Below are positions 50,739-60,748 of a stretch of DNA of 64,000 bases, piece after piece. A program made the translations under genes and the position numbers. This DNA is from Dyadobacter soli (GTDB lineage: Bacteria; Bacteroidota; Bacteroidia; Cytophagales; Spirosomataceae): assembly GCF_900101885.1 (NCBI RefSeq), contig NZ_FNAN01000018.1, positions 124,001 to 188,000 on the forward strand, read 5' to 3'. The notes beneath the pieces are model-generated. The model had not been told where the DNA came from, did not search any database, and saw only the letters and a list, made by a program, of their open reading frames with translations. Within the stretch, counting starts at the first letter, position 1. Each line of letters begins with the position of its first letter.

Positions 50739-53700
50739 ATGGGTAAACACTATTATCTGTTGTTTTTGCTGCCATTTCCCGTTTTCTCCCAACCTGTTTT
50801 CAGGAAGTTGCCCCCGAAAGAAACCGGGGTGAATTTCACGAACCGGATCGAAGAGAACGATTCGCTGCACATTTTCCGGTATGAATATCTCTACAACGGA
50901 AACGGGATCGGTGTGGGCGATTTCAATGCGGACGGCAAGCCCGATCTGTTTATTTCCGGTAATACGGTTCCCAACAAGCTGTTCCTGAACCGGTCGACGG
51001 AAAGTAGCATTGCATTTGAGGACGTAACCCGCAAAGCAAAGCTCGAAGGCAATGGCAAATGGGCCACGGGCGTGAGCGTAGCGGATGTGAATGGCGATGG
51101 GTTGCCCGATATCTATGTTTGTCATTCAGGATTTTACCGAAAACTGGCTGATAAGAATAATGAGCTGTTCATCAACCAGGGAGTGAAAGGCGGCGTGCCG
51201 GTTTTCAAGGAGGTTGCCGTGGAAGCGGGGCTTAATGCGATTGGCTCGCAGTCCACGCAGGCCGCTTTTTTCGACTATGACAAAGACGGCGACCTGGACA
51301 TGTTTTTGCTCAATCATTCCAATCATACGGTCAATCCATTCCTGAATACCAGGGAAATGCGGGCGACGCCGAACCCGTATTTCGGCAACCGGCTGTTTGA
51401 AAACGTAAGCGAAAAAGGGAAGCTGAAATTCAAAGATGTGACGCAGAAAGCGGGCATTATCAACAATGCGCTGAACTTCGGGTTGAGCGTCGTGGTGGCG
51501 GATATCAACCAGGATGGCTGGCCGGATCTTTACACGACGAGCGATTACACCGAGGTGGATTGCTATTATGTCAATAACCGCAATGGCACATTCACGGAGT
51601 CGTTGCGTAAGTCGTTCACGCATGTTTCGAAGTTCTCGATGGGTGCCGACGTGGCCGATTTCAACAACGACGGCCTGCCCGATGTGCTGACGCTCGATAT
51701 GCTGCCCGAGGATAACCATCGCCAGAAGCTGCTCAAAGGTCCGGATATGTACGACCAGTACCATTTGCTGCTCGACAGCGGCTATTACCACCAGAATATG
51801 CGTAATATGCTGCATTTGAACCGTGGGCTCGATGAGGCGGGGAATACCCGTTTCAGCGAAATAGGCCAGCTGGCGGGCATCAGCAATACCGATTGGAGCT
51901 GGGCGGGGCTCATGGCCGACCTCGACAACGACGGCTGGAAGGATTTGCTCATTACCAACGGCTACCTGCGGGATTTTACCAATATGGATTTCCTGAAATA
52001 CACCGTCGCCGACGAGCAGATGAAGGAAGCGGGAAAGGGTAATTTGAATTTCAAAACCTATGACCTGGTGCAGAAAATGCCTTCTAACAAGCTCCGAAAC
52101 TACATTTTCAGGAACAATGGAAGGCCGGAAGGTTTTGGTTTTGAAGACGTTTCCGAAAAATGGGGCATGAATGAACTGGCGGTTTCCAATGCAGCCGCCT
52201 ACGCCGATTTTGACGGCGACGGCGACCTGGATATCGTCATTTCGCACATTAATGAGCCGGTTTCTATTTATCAGAATCAAATCAATAAAAAGGGCCTGAC
52301 GCTGCGTTTGCAGGGCTTGAATGCCAATTCGCACGCATTCGGCGCGACGGCGCGGGTGTATGTGGGAGGAGTTATGCAATATGCCGAGCTCTACCCCGTG
52401 CGAGGGTACCAGTCGACGGTCACTACCGACCTGCATTTCGGGTTGGCTAATGCCGGAAAGGCGGACTCGGTTAGGGTTTCGTGGCCTTCGGGAAAAATTA
52501 CTTTCCTCGTCAATCAGCCGGCCGGGTTGGTAACATTGAAAGAGGCGGAAGCTGTTGATTCAAAGCAAAATACGAATGCTCCTGCACCGTTGTTTCGCAA
52601 TGTGGCTGCACAAGCAGCGGGGATTGATTTTGTGCATCAGGAAAATGATTTTGTGGATTTCAAAGTGGAGGTTTTGCTGCCTTACCAGCTTTCCCGGCTC
52701 GGGCCTGCATTAGCCAAAGGTGATGTAAATGGCGATGGGCTGGACGATGTGTTTCTCGGCGGCGCTTCGCACCAGTTTGGCGTGCTTTACATTCAAAAAC
52801 AGGACGGAACCTTCGAAGGCGCCGCGGCCCAGCCCTGGCGGCAGAATGTGAATTGCGAGGAGGTAAATGCATTGTTTTTTGATGCGGACGGCGACGGTGA
52901 CCTTGATCTCTATGTAGTTAGCGGAGGAAATGAGTTTGAAGAGAATGCACCCGAGTACCGCGATCACCTGTATCTGAACGACGGAAAAGGCACTTTCCGC
53001 GAAGAGGTACTGGCATTGCCATCGATGCGTAACCCCAAACAATGCATTACCGCCGCGGATGTGGACGGTGACGGCGATCCGGATCTTTTTGTAGGCGGCC
53101 GGGCGGTACCGGGGTCGTTTCCGATGCCGGCGAGGAGTTATCTGCTGAGGAATGATACGCAGGGCGGCAATGTGAAATTTACGGATACTACCCCGGCAGT
53201 GCCTTCCCTGCTCAATCCTGGCATGGTTACCGCCGCCATTTTCACGGATTTGAATGCCGACCAAAAGCCTGACCTGACGCTCGCAGGCGATTGGATGCCG
53301 GTCATGACTTTTAAAAACACAGGTACCACATTTGAAAATCAGCCTGTTGAAGCATTGAAAAACTCCGATGGAATGTGGGCAGCCATCGAAGCCGCTGACC
53401 TCGACGGCGACGGCGACCTGGATTTTATACTCGGTAATGGAGGTTTAAACAGTCAATACAAACCAACACCCGAGAAGCCGGTGACGATCTATTACGACGA
53501 TTTCGACAAAAACGGCGTGATCGACCCGATTTGCACTTACTATATCGGCGAGAAAAGCTACCCCATGTTCTCCCGCGACGAAATGCTCGACCAGATAACC
53601 GCCCTCAAAAGAAAGTATACCAATTACGCGGGTTACGCAGATGCTACGGTTGAAGATGTTTTTGGTAAAGAGGCCGTTGACAAAAGCAGAAAAGTCCATT

Positions 53701-54068
53701 GCAAAGAACTGAGCAGCATAGTATTGGAAAATCTGGGCAACTTCGGTTTCAAACGACACCCGCTTCCGGAAGCCGTACAGTTTTCACGGACGAGCAGCAT
53801 TATCGCACACGATTTGAATGGCGATAATAAAACGGATCTGGTCCTGGCCGGTAATTTTTCGCCTTACCGCGTTCAGCTCGGGCCTTGCGACGCGTCTGTT
53901 GGAACGGTATTGAAGCAGGTGGCGCCGTTTCGTTTCGAGGTGCTTTCACCTTCGGAAAGCGGCTTATGGGCAGGCGGCGATATTCGCTCTGCGGTTTTGT
54001 TAAATAAAAAGCGTATATTATATACCGTTAATAACAATCAGCCCGTGTTGGTGGAATGGAAAAAGTGA
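50739..54068 (+). CDS. CRTAC1-family secreted protein (VCBS/FG-GAP repeats, ASPIC/UnbV domain)
   Basis: The 1109-residue protein has a signal peptide and two series of FG-GAP/VCBS propeller repeats with calcium loops (DFNADGKPDL, DVNGDGLPDI, DYDKDGDLDM, DFNNDGLPDV, then DVNGDGLDDV, DADGDGDLDL, DVDGDGDPDL, DLDGDGDLDF, DLNGDNKTDL). Between them lies an ASPIC/UnbV domain (LRLQGLNANSHAFGATARVYVGG to VRVSWPSGKI, residues about 523-590). It is extracytoplasmic and probably binds a carbohydrate or protein partner, with no catalytic motif visible. The stop overlaps the next start (TGATG), so the haloperoxidase-like gene is coupled to it. Confidence 0.9.
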   Translation: MGKHYYLLFLLPFPVFSQPVFRKLPPKETGVNFTNRIEENDSLHIFRYEYLYNGNGIGVGDFNADGKPDLFISGNTVPNKLFLNRSTESSIAFEDVTRKAKLEGNGKWATGVSVADVNGDGLPDIYVCHSGFYRKLADKNNELFINQGVKGGVPVFKEVAVEAGLNAIGSQSTQAAFFDYDKDGDLDMFLLNHSNHTVNPFLNTREMRATPNPYFGNRLFENVSEKGKLKFKDVTQKAGIINNALNFGLSVVVADINQDGWPDLYTTSDYTEVDCYYVNNRNGTFTESLRKSFTHVSKFSMGADVADFNNDGLPDVLTLDMLPEDNHRQKLLKGPDMYDQYHLLLDSGYYHQNMRNMLHLNRGLDEAGNTRFSEIGQLAGISNTDWSWAGLMADLDNDGWKDLLITNGYLRDFTNMDFLKYTVADEQMKEAGKGNLNFKTYDLVQKMPSNKLRNYIFRNNGRPEGFGFEDVSEKWGMNELAVSNAAAYADFDGDGDLDIVISHINEPVSIYQNQINKKGLTLRLQGLNANSHAFGATARVYVGGVMQYAELYPVRGYQSTVTTDLHFGLANAGKADSVRVSWPSGKITFLVNQPAGLVTLKEAEAVDSKQNTNAPAPLFRNVAAQAAGIDFVHQENDFVDFKVEVLLPYQLSRLGPALAKGDVNGDGLDDVFLGGASHQFGVLYIQKQDGTFEGAAAQPWRQNVNCEEVNALFFDADGDGDLDLYVVSGGNEFEENAPEYRDHLYLNDGKGTFREEVLALPSMRNPKQCITAADVDGDGDPDLFVGGRAVPGSFPMPARSYLLRNDTQGGNVKFTDTTPAVPSLLNPGMVTAAIFTDLNADQKPDLTLAGDWMPVMTFKNTGTTFENQPVEALKNSDGMWAAIEAADLDGDGDLDFILGNGGLNSQYKPTPEKPVTIYYDDFDKNGVIDPICTYYIGEKSYPMFSRDEMLDQITALKRKYTNYAGYADATVEDVFGKEAVDKSRKVHCKELSSIVLENLGNFGFKRHPLPEAVQFSRTSSIIAHDLNGDNKTDLVLAGNFSPYRVQLGPCDASVGTVLKQVAPFRFEVLSPSESGLWAGGDIRSAVLLNKKRILYTVNNNQPVLVEWKK

Positions 54069-55396
54069 TGCGAAATAGGGCCGTCAAATGCTTCGTGTAC
54101 GTAATGTGCGTGCTCGCGGGCGTGGTGCATGCGCAACCGGGTACCGCGCTGCTGCACCGCGCCGAGCAGAACCTCACGCGCGTGATCGTGCATGATATAT
54201 TCTCGCCTCCGGTAGCAAGCAGGATCTATTTATATGCGAATGCCGCGGCTTACGAAACACTCGTTCTCGGCCATGAAGGTTATAAAAGCCTGCATGGCCA
54301 GGCCAACGAATTCCCCAGGATCGAAGCGCCCCACGCGCCGGGAATGGCCGCATCGAATGGCGTGAATTATGAACTGGCCGCATTATACGCGTTTTTTCGG
54401 ACCGGCGGTCGGCTCGTCTTTTCGGAACCGATGCTCAAAGACAGCGCCGAAAGCATTCTGGCAAGCGTAGGCGAGCCCGACGAGGCTGTTTTTCAAAATT
54501 CCCTGCGGCTTGGCGAAATGGTAAGCGACAGCATTCTGTCGTGGTCGGCACGCGACAACTACGCCGCCACCCGGAAAAAGCGCCGGTACGCATATAGTAA
54601 GGAAAAAGGCAAATGGACGCCGACGCCTCCGGGCTACATCGATGCCGTGGAGCCCTATTGGAGCCATATCCGCCCGGTTTCGCTCGATTCGGCGGCGCAA
54701 TTCAAGCCGCTGCCGCCACCGGCATTCGATACGGCGCCTGCGAGTATTTTTATGAAAGAGGTAAAAGAGGTTTATGACAAAACCCGCAGTCTTAGTCAAG
54801 AGGAAATACTGATCGCGAGTTTCTGGGATTGCAACCCATTTTACCTCAACACACAGGGACATTTGAACTTCGCGACGAAGAAGCTTTCGCCCGGCGGCCA
54901 TTGGGTATCGATTGCCGGACAAGCCACGGAGAGCGCCGGTAAAAGCTGGATTGAATCGTCGGCCGTGTACCTGCTTACTTCCATTGCATTGTTCGACGGC
55001 TTTATCAGTTGCTGGGACGAAAAGTACCGCAGCCAGTTCATCAGACCTGAAACGGTGATCAATGCCTATATGGATGAAAAGTGGCGCCCTTTGCTGCAAA
55101 CGCCGCCTTTTCCCGAATACACCAGCGGGCATAGCGTGATCTCGACAGCTGCCGCTGAGGTGTTGGAAGCGCAATTAGGAAAGGGATTTGCATTTGATGA
55201 TAATACGGAAACGCCGTACGGGCTGCCGGTGAGGCATTTTGCTTCATTTTCGGCAGCGGCAGAGGAGGCGGGAATCAGTCGGCTTTACGGCGGGATACAC
55301 TACCGATCGGCCATTGTAAACGGCCAGACGCAGGGTAGAGGCGTTGGGTTACAGGTCATTCAGAAAATACGGTTAAAAGAGTCAATCGGCAAATAG
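54068..55396 (+). CDS. Vanadium-dependent haloperoxidase-like PAP2 protein
   Basis: The 442-residue protein (ATG at 54068 in a TGATG overlap; an ATG at 54056 is possible) has a signal peptide ending VVHAQ and the vanadate/phosphate-binding motifs Lys319-x6-Arg-Pro in KYRSQFIRPE, TSGHS with His355, and SRLYGGIH with His411 as axial ligand. The usual aspartate three residues after that histidine (HX3D) is Ala415. It may oxidise halides or act as an acid phosphatase. Halide substrate, metal and partner are unproven. Its coupling to the CRTAC1 protein is notable. Confidence 0.85.
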   Translation: MRNRAVKCFVYVMCVLAGVVHAQPGTALLHRAEQNLTRVIVHDIFSPPVASRIYLYANAAAYETLVLGHEGYKSLHGQANEFPRIEAPHAPGMAASNGVNYELAALYAFFRTGGRLVFSEPMLKDSAESILASVGEPDEAVFQNSLRLGEMVSDSILSWSARDNYAATRKKRRYAYSKEKGKWTPTPPGYIDAVEPYWSHIRPVSLDSAAQFKPLPPPAFDTAPASIFMKEVKEVYDKTRSLSQEEILIASFWDCNPFYLNTQGHLNFATKKLSPGGHWVSIAGQATESAGKSWIESSAVYLLTSIALFDGFISCWDEKYRSQFIRPETVINAYMDEKWRPLLQTPPFPEYTSGHSVISTAAAEVLEAQLGKGFAFDDNTETPYGLPVRHFASFSAAAEEAGISRLYGGIHYRSAIVNGQTQGRGVGLQVIQKIRLKESIGK

Positions 55397-55443
55397 TCTA
55401 TCACAATTGTATGTTAATTATTAATATTTTTTAATAAATGTTA

Positions 55444-55473
55444 TATTTTTGTTAATAAAAATATTTATTTTTG
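55444..55473 (+). promoter_or_regulatory. AT-rich promoter region of the susC-like gene
   Basis: Two TATTTTTG matches to the TAnnTTTG consensus (55444-55451 and 55466-55473) lie in a very AT-rich 198-base gap. No -33 box at the proper distance is clear, so the exact start is uncertain. No gene is seen in the gap. Confidence 0.3.
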
Positions 55474-55594
55474 ACATTACAATGCTTTTGATGTGCAAAG
55501 TGGGAGCCAGCGTAAGTTGGTTGCCGGTCTTCGGATCAGAGTATGTAACTCAGTTAACTTAAACCACCTAAAAATTCAATTTACCAAGTTTACC

Positions 55595-58500
55595 ATGAGA
55601 CAAAAGTGTACTGCTTTAACACGTCTGGTAACATTGCTCCTCCTCCTCACTGGAAGTACCTGGAGTTTTGCCCAAGACAGAAAGACCGTCAACGGGACGG
55701 TGCTTGACAAGGATCAGAATCCTTTGCCCGGCGTTTCCTACCTCATTAAAGGAAGCAACACGGGCGGCGCTACAGACGCCAACGGAAAGTTCAGCATTGC
55801 TGTGCCTTCCAGTTCAGCTGTGCTTGTTTTTTCATCCATTGGATTTGTAACAAAAGAAGTACCGGTGGGTAACGCCACCCAATTGACCGTCAACCTCGAC
55901 GAAGACAACAAAACGCTTAATGAAGTAGTCATCACGGGTTTCGGTATGTCAACCGAAGTCCGCAAACTTGCCTATTCCATCCAGGAAGTAAAAGGTGCCG
56001 ACATTTCCCGTGCCAACAATGCCAACATGGTCAACGCGCTGCAAGGTAAAGTGGCGGGTGTGATGATCAACCAGGGAACCGGTGGTCCGATGGCTTCATC
56101 GCGTATCCGTATTCGTGGTAATGCATCGTTGAGCCCTAACACGCAACCACTTTTCGTCGTGGACGGTGTTTTGATTCGCCCGAACACATCCGGTGCCGAC
56201 TCTTGGGGTGCTGCACAGGATTTTGGTAACATCATGAAGAACATCAACCCGGACAACATCGAGTCGATGACCGTGTTGAAAGGTTCAGCTGCGAGTTCGT
56301 TGTATGGTTCCGAGGCTTTGAACGGTGTGGTGGTCGTTCAAACCAAAAAGGGACGTGTGGATAAAGGCCTGGGTGTGACTTATACCCATACTTCTACATT
56401 CGAGAATGCTTATAAATTCCTCGATCTGCAGAACGACTACGGTGCAGGTTTGAGCCCTACATTTGCCAACGGTGCCGACGGTGTGCCTGAGGTGGATCGT
56501 CCTAACTTCCCATTCTCGTACGGTCCTAAATTCGAAGGACAGCAGGTACGTGATCTGGATGGCCGTATGGTAACCTGGAAAGCAAACGATCCATTGAGTT
56601 TCTTCCAGACTGGAAAGTACATCAACCACAACCTAGCAGTTGAAGGTGGTAACGACCGCAGCTCATTCCGTGCGTCTTTCTCTTCTTTGAAAAACACGTC
56701 TATCATGGCTGCCGGTACCGAGTTGAAGAGAAACAACTTCAACATTCGCGGTACTCAGAAAATCGGTAAAATACTGAACCTCGATGTGAGCGCGGATTAT
56801 ACCGACAACGACATGGTGAACCCGATCCGTCAGGGCGGTAACTACAACCCTGTATTCCGTTTCGTTTACAACCGTCCACGCAGCATGGATATCGAGTATT
56901 GGTCTAAAAACTATATCGATCCGGTTGCAGGCGGACGTCGTCGCGGTACTGCCGACCCGTACAACATTACGGAGTTCATGTTCCAGACATTTGAATACAA
57001 GCAGGTCAGAAACGAGAAAGTATTCCGTGGAAACATTGACCTGACAGGTAACATTACCGACTGGTTGAGCTTCCTCGTACGTGGTAACGTGCAAAACGAG
57101 CTTTACACAGGAAATAATAAAGACAGAGGTGACAACGTACGTTTCTCTGGTGGTGAATACCGCGAATATTCAGAGAATCAGACACAAACGCGTTTCCAGG
57201 GTCTCTTGACTGCCAACAAGCAATTGGGTACTGATTTCAACCTGAGCTTGTCTGCGGGTGGTGAAACGAACCGTTTGATCGGTGGACGCCGGTTTAATGT
57301 AAAAACAAACGGCGGTCTTCGCGTTCCTGATAACTTCTCATTGGCGAACAGTATCAACCCGTTGTTGTTTGAAAGAAACGAACTGTTGCCATCCAAACGC
57401 ATCGACGCTTTGTATGCTTACGGTGATTTGACTTTCAAGGATGCGATCACTTTGAGCGCGAGCTATCGTACCGACTGGTCGTCGACATTGACTTACGCTA
57501 ACGGAAGCGGAGATTATATTTACTCTTATCCATCGGTAGGTTTGTCCTGGATCGCGACTGAATCGTTGAAAAACCTTCCTACCTGGTTGTCATTCGGTAA
57601 AGTTCGTGCGAGCTTGGGTTACACAGGTGGAGACACGGATCCGTGGTCTACTAACCAAACCGGTTCTTACGAGCCAAAACCTGCTTATACGCTACCTAAC
57701 GGGTCAAGTACTGTAAACTGGTCTGGTTTCCGGGATAACACATTGCCGAACTATGCATTGAAAAACCGTTTGGCGCGAGAAGTCGAATTCGGTGCTGACA
57801 TCCGTTTCTTCAACAACCGTTTGGGAATCGATGCGACGGTTTATAACAAGATTACCAAAAACGAAATCCTCAGCCTTAACACGACTCCTGAGTCGGGTGT
57901 AAGCAAGAGAATCGTTAATGCCGGTAGAATTCAGAACAAAGGGGTGGAAATCCTCATCACCGCGACGCCGATCAAGAAAAATGATTTTGAATGGAATACC
58001 AGCGTGAACTTCTCCCGTAACCGTAACAAAGTGCTTGAACTGGTTGAAGGAACAGATACTTACGAACTTTCACTTGGATTTGGTGCGGATATTAAATCTG
58101 TGGCGCGTGTAGGCAAAGATTACGGAACGCTTATTACGCCTTATGGCTTCGCGCTTTACAAGTCGGATAACCCGAGCGATCCTGCCAATGGCAAGCGTGT
58201 AATCGGAAGTATCTCCGGTGAAGGTGGTGTCGGTTATGTTCGCAATGGTTCATACGGAGACAAGGCCGAGAAGGAGCTTGGAACGGTAATGGAGAAATTC
58301 CTGGCGAGCAATGTCAACTCTTTCCGTTACAAAAACTTCACAGCGACTGTTCAGGCTGATGCTAAAATCGGCGGTCTGATGTCGTCGGCGACGCACCAGT
58401 ACGGTTCTTCGACAGGTGCATTCAAATTCACATTGCCAGGTCGTAACACGGAATTGGGTGGTGTAACTTATACCGATGCGGACGGCGTTGTGAAAAACGA

Positions 58501-58936
58501 CGGTATCATTCCTGACGGTGTGCTTGCACAAGGCTTCCAGGTAGTAGTGGACGGCCAGCCTAAGGATCTGGGTGGAATGAGCTATGCCGATGCGGTAACA
58601 GCCGGTTATGTGAAACCAATCCCCGCTTATGCTTACTATCTGAACCTGACCCAATGGTCATCAGGTATCCGCGAGTACTCGACTTTCGAAAACTCATGGG
58701 TTGCATTGCGTGAAGTTTCGATCGGTTATAACGTACCTGCTTCATTGCTGGGCAAAGCGAAAATCCAGAGCCTTCGTATTAGCCTGGTTGGACGTAACCT
58801 GGGTTACCTGTACAAAACTGCGAAAGACGGTATCAACCCCGAAGGTTTGTACAGCAACAAAGCGGGCGAGTTCATGGAATACGGCGGTCTGCCATTCTCA
58901 CGTAACCTCGGTGTTTCAGTTAGCGTAGGATTGTAA
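55595..58936 (+). CDS. SusC/RagA-family TonB-dependent outer-membrane receptor
   Basis: The 1113-residue protein (ATG at 55595, start of a signal peptide ending SFAQ) has a carboxypeptidase-regulatory-like domain (VNGTVLDKDQNPLPGVSYLIKG, residues about 30-110), the TonB plug with LNEVVITGFG and the SusC signature, and a large barrel ending with FSRNLGVSVSVGL. With SusD it imports an oligomer, energised by TonB. No sugar hydrolase, sigma factor or sensor is adjacent, so the substrate is not indicated. A 198-base gap separates it from the haloperoxidase-like gene. Confidence 0.93.
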   Translation: MRQKCTALTRLVTLLLLLTGSTWSFAQDRKTVNGTVLDKDQNPLPGVSYLIKGSNTGGATDANGKFSIAVPSSSAVLVFSSIGFVTKEVPVGNATQLTVNLDEDNKTLNEVVITGFGMSTEVRKLAYSIQEVKGADISRANNANMVNALQGKVAGVMINQGTGGPMASSRIRIRGNASLSPNTQPLFVVDGVLIRPNTSGADSWGAAQDFGNIMKNINPDNIESMTVLKGSAASSLYGSEALNGVVVVQTKKGRVDKGLGVTYTHTSTFENAYKFLDLQNDYGAGLSPTFANGADGVPEVDRPNFPFSYGPKFEGQQVRDLDGRMVTWKANDPLSFFQTGKYINHNLAVEGGNDRSSFRASFSSLKNTSIMAAGTELKRNNFNIRGTQKIGKILNLDVSADYTDNDMVNPIRQGGNYNPVFRFVYNRPRSMDIEYWSKNYIDPVAGGRRRGTADPYNITEFMFQTFEYKQVRNEKVFRGNIDLTGNITDWLSFLVRGNVQNELYTGNNKDRGDNVRFSGGEYREYSENQTQTRFQGLLTANKQLGTDFNLSLSAGGETNRLIGGRRFNVKTNGGLRVPDNFSLANSINPLLFERNELLPSKRIDALYAYGDLTFKDAITLSASYRTDWSSTLTYANGSGDYIYSYPSVGLSWIATESLKNLPTWLSFGKVRASLGYTGGDTDPWSTNQTGSYEPKPAYTLPNGSSTVNWSGFRDNTLPNYALKNRLAREVEFGADIRFFNNRLGIDATVYNKITKNEILSLNTTPESGVSKRIVNAGRIQNKGVEILITATPIKKNDFEWNTSVNFSRNRNKVLELVEGTDTYELSLGFGADIKSVARVGKDYGTLITPYGFALYKSDNPSDPANGKRVIGSISGEGGVGYVRNGSYGDKAEKELGTVMEKFLASNVNSFRYKNFTATVQADAKIGGLMSSATHQYGSSTGAFKFTLPGRNTELGGVTYTDADGVVKNDGIIPDGVLAQGFQVVVDGQPKDLGGMSYADAVTAGYVKPIPAYAYYLNLTQWSSGIREYSTFENSWVALREVSIGYNVPASLLGKAKIQSLRISLVGRNLGYLYKTAKDGINPEGLYSNKAGEFMEYGGLPFSRNLGVSVSVGL

Positions 58937-58977
58937 TCAGTTTCATTACAGCCCAAATTTTAATAACAGCATTATTT

Positions 58978-60672
58978 ATGAAATCTTTCAAGAGTAAACT
59001 CATATTGATGGCGGCCGTAGGATTTCTGAGCTCCTGCGAGAAACAAGCCTTTGTTGATATCAACAAAAACCCGGACGCTCTTACCGAGATCCCACCTCAG
59101 AACCAGTTCCTGCAAGCAACCGATGGTATCCACCGTCAGGATTTCGAGGCATTCTACGACCTTTACCGTCGTATCATGCCCTGGATGCAGTACAATACGC
59201 CTACAAACGGTAACCAGGGCTCATTTACCCTGAATTACGATAACTTCGCAAACCGTTACGGACGTTTGTACAACGGGGTAGGCGACCGCCTTTACGACCT
59301 GGAACAACTGGTAGGCAAATTGAGCGCCGAAGAGCAGCCTCGCTACAACCAGATGATCCAGATCGCACGGATCCTGAAAGCTTACTATGCATTCTATGTT
59401 TCCGATATTTACGGAAGCATTCCTTACACAGAGGCTTTCCAGGGACGTTACGGCGGTACATTGCAGCCTAAATACGATACCCAGCAGGAATTGTTCGCCA
59501 AGCTTGACGGTGAAATCAAAGCTGCGGTTGCAGTATTGAAGCAATCACCTACCGTGCCGCAATACTCGCTGGTAGAATTCGACCAATACTACAACGGAGA
59601 TCCTGCGAAATGGGTGAAGGCTGCCAATGCATTGAGACTTCGCATGGCGATGCGCGTGCAAAAGGCTGACGCCGCTGCGGGTAACGCGATTATCAACGAA
59701 GTATTGGCAATGCCGGCTACCGACCTGATGAGCAGTAATAAGGACGGCTGGGTGTTTATCGGTAACGCCACATTCACCGGCGATGCCGCAGGTGGAAACT
59801 GGGCGACCGACGAACTCCGCGCGCCAAAGCCGATGGTTGACTTTATGTGGGATAAGAAAGATCCGCGGATCGATGCGTTCTTCGCGCCTAACCAATATAC
59901 CCAGGCAAATATCGACTTGCTGATCGCCGACAAAAAGTTGCCGGCAGGTATCAAAGAAGGACGACGCTATGTCGGCAGTTTCACAAGTCCTGACGTTTCG
60001 CGTCAGACTGCGACTATCCAGCGTTATTACACGCCGAAGCTGATCTCCTCTAATAGCACAACTGTGGACACTTTGTCATTCGTTCAGCCCCGCCTTTTCA
60101 ATGCGGGCCGTTCGGATGCAGCGGGTAACCCAGGTACAGGATTTTCTTACATTCCTGTTATCACTTATGCCGAATTCTGTTTCATGCGTGCGGAGCTTGC
60201 GACCAAATCTATGGGAACAGGCACTGCGAAAAGCTGGTACGAAGCAGGTGTTCGTAGCTCACTTGAATTCTACGACGAAGTTGGCCAGGGGGCGAAGCTG
60301 ACCAACTACACGGCTACCAAGGAAGAAGAAATCATGGCATACCTCGCTCAGCCTGGTATCGCATTCGAAGCGGCGAAAGCAATGGATCAGATTGCAAGCC
60401 AGAGCTACCTGAACTTCATGAGACAGCCTCAGGAAGGATGGGCGTTGTGGAAGCGCACAGGTTTGCCAAACGAAAATTCGGTAGTTCCTTTGCCTAAAAT
60501 GAGCTATCTGAGCGTAACGCTGGTAGTTCCACGTCGTTCGCCGATCACGCTTCCTTCATCTTCGGACCCGAACTTTGCTAACAAGAAAGCAGCTTACGAT
60601 GCGATGGCGGCACAGCCGGGCTTCGGTGATCTTGCAAGCGCACAAGGCCGCGTATGGTGGGATAAGCAATAA
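58978..60672 (+). CDS. SusD/RagB-family surface lipoprotein
   Basis: The 564-residue protein has a lipoprotein signal with lipobox FLSSC (Cys20) and the SusD opening (INKNPDALTEIPPQNQFLQAT), followed by tetratricopeptide-like helices and a ligand-binding region, as in the SusD-like_2 group. It caps the SusC barrel and binds the substrate. It follows susC by 41 bases and is followed by a strong terminator. Confidence 0.92.
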   Translation: MKSFKSKLILMAAVGFLSSCEKQAFVDINKNPDALTEIPPQNQFLQATDGIHRQDFEAFYDLYRRIMPWMQYNTPTNGNQGSFTLNYDNFANRYGRLYNGVGDRLYDLEQLVGKLSAEEQPRYNQMIQIARILKAYYAFYVSDIYGSIPYTEAFQGRYGGTLQPKYDTQQELFAKLDGEIKAAVAVLKQSPTVPQYSLVEFDQYYNGDPAKWVKAANALRLRMAMRVQKADAAAGNAIINEVLAMPATDLMSSNKDGWVFIGNATFTGDAAGGNWATDELRAPKPMVDFMWDKKDPRIDAFFAPNQYTQANIDLLIADKKLPAGIKEGRRYVGSFTSPDVSRQTATIQRYYTPKLISSNSTTVDTLSFVQPRLFNAGRSDAAGNPGTGFSYIPVITYAEFCFMRAELATKSMGTGTAKSWYEAGVRSSLEFYDEVGQGAKLTNYTATKEEEIMAYLAQPGIAFEAAKAMDQIASQSYLNFMRQPQEGWALWKRTGLPNENSVVPLPKMSYLSVTLVVPRRSPITLPSSSDPNFANKKAAYDAMAAQPGFGDLASAQGRVWWDKQ

Positions 60673-60700
60673 TTGTAATATAGATTTAGTTAAATAACGC

Positions 60701-60728
60701 AAAAGGCAGGCCATTGGCCTGCCTTTTT
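60701..60728 (+). terminator. Terminator of the susCD unit
   Basis: AAAAGGCAGGCC (60701-60712) and GGCCTGCCTTTT (60716-60727) form a perfect 12-base hairpin with a 3-base loop, followed by T. As it is nearly symmetric, it may also end the convergent redoxin transcript. Confidence 0.9.
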
Positions 60729-60748
60729 GTATGATGCCGAATTTCGGA

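Noticed and set aside
51126..52436. 436-codon minus-strand frame inside the CRTAC1 gene
   Set aside because: Ile/Val/His-rich antisense of calcium-loop repeats; the plus-strand gene is clear.
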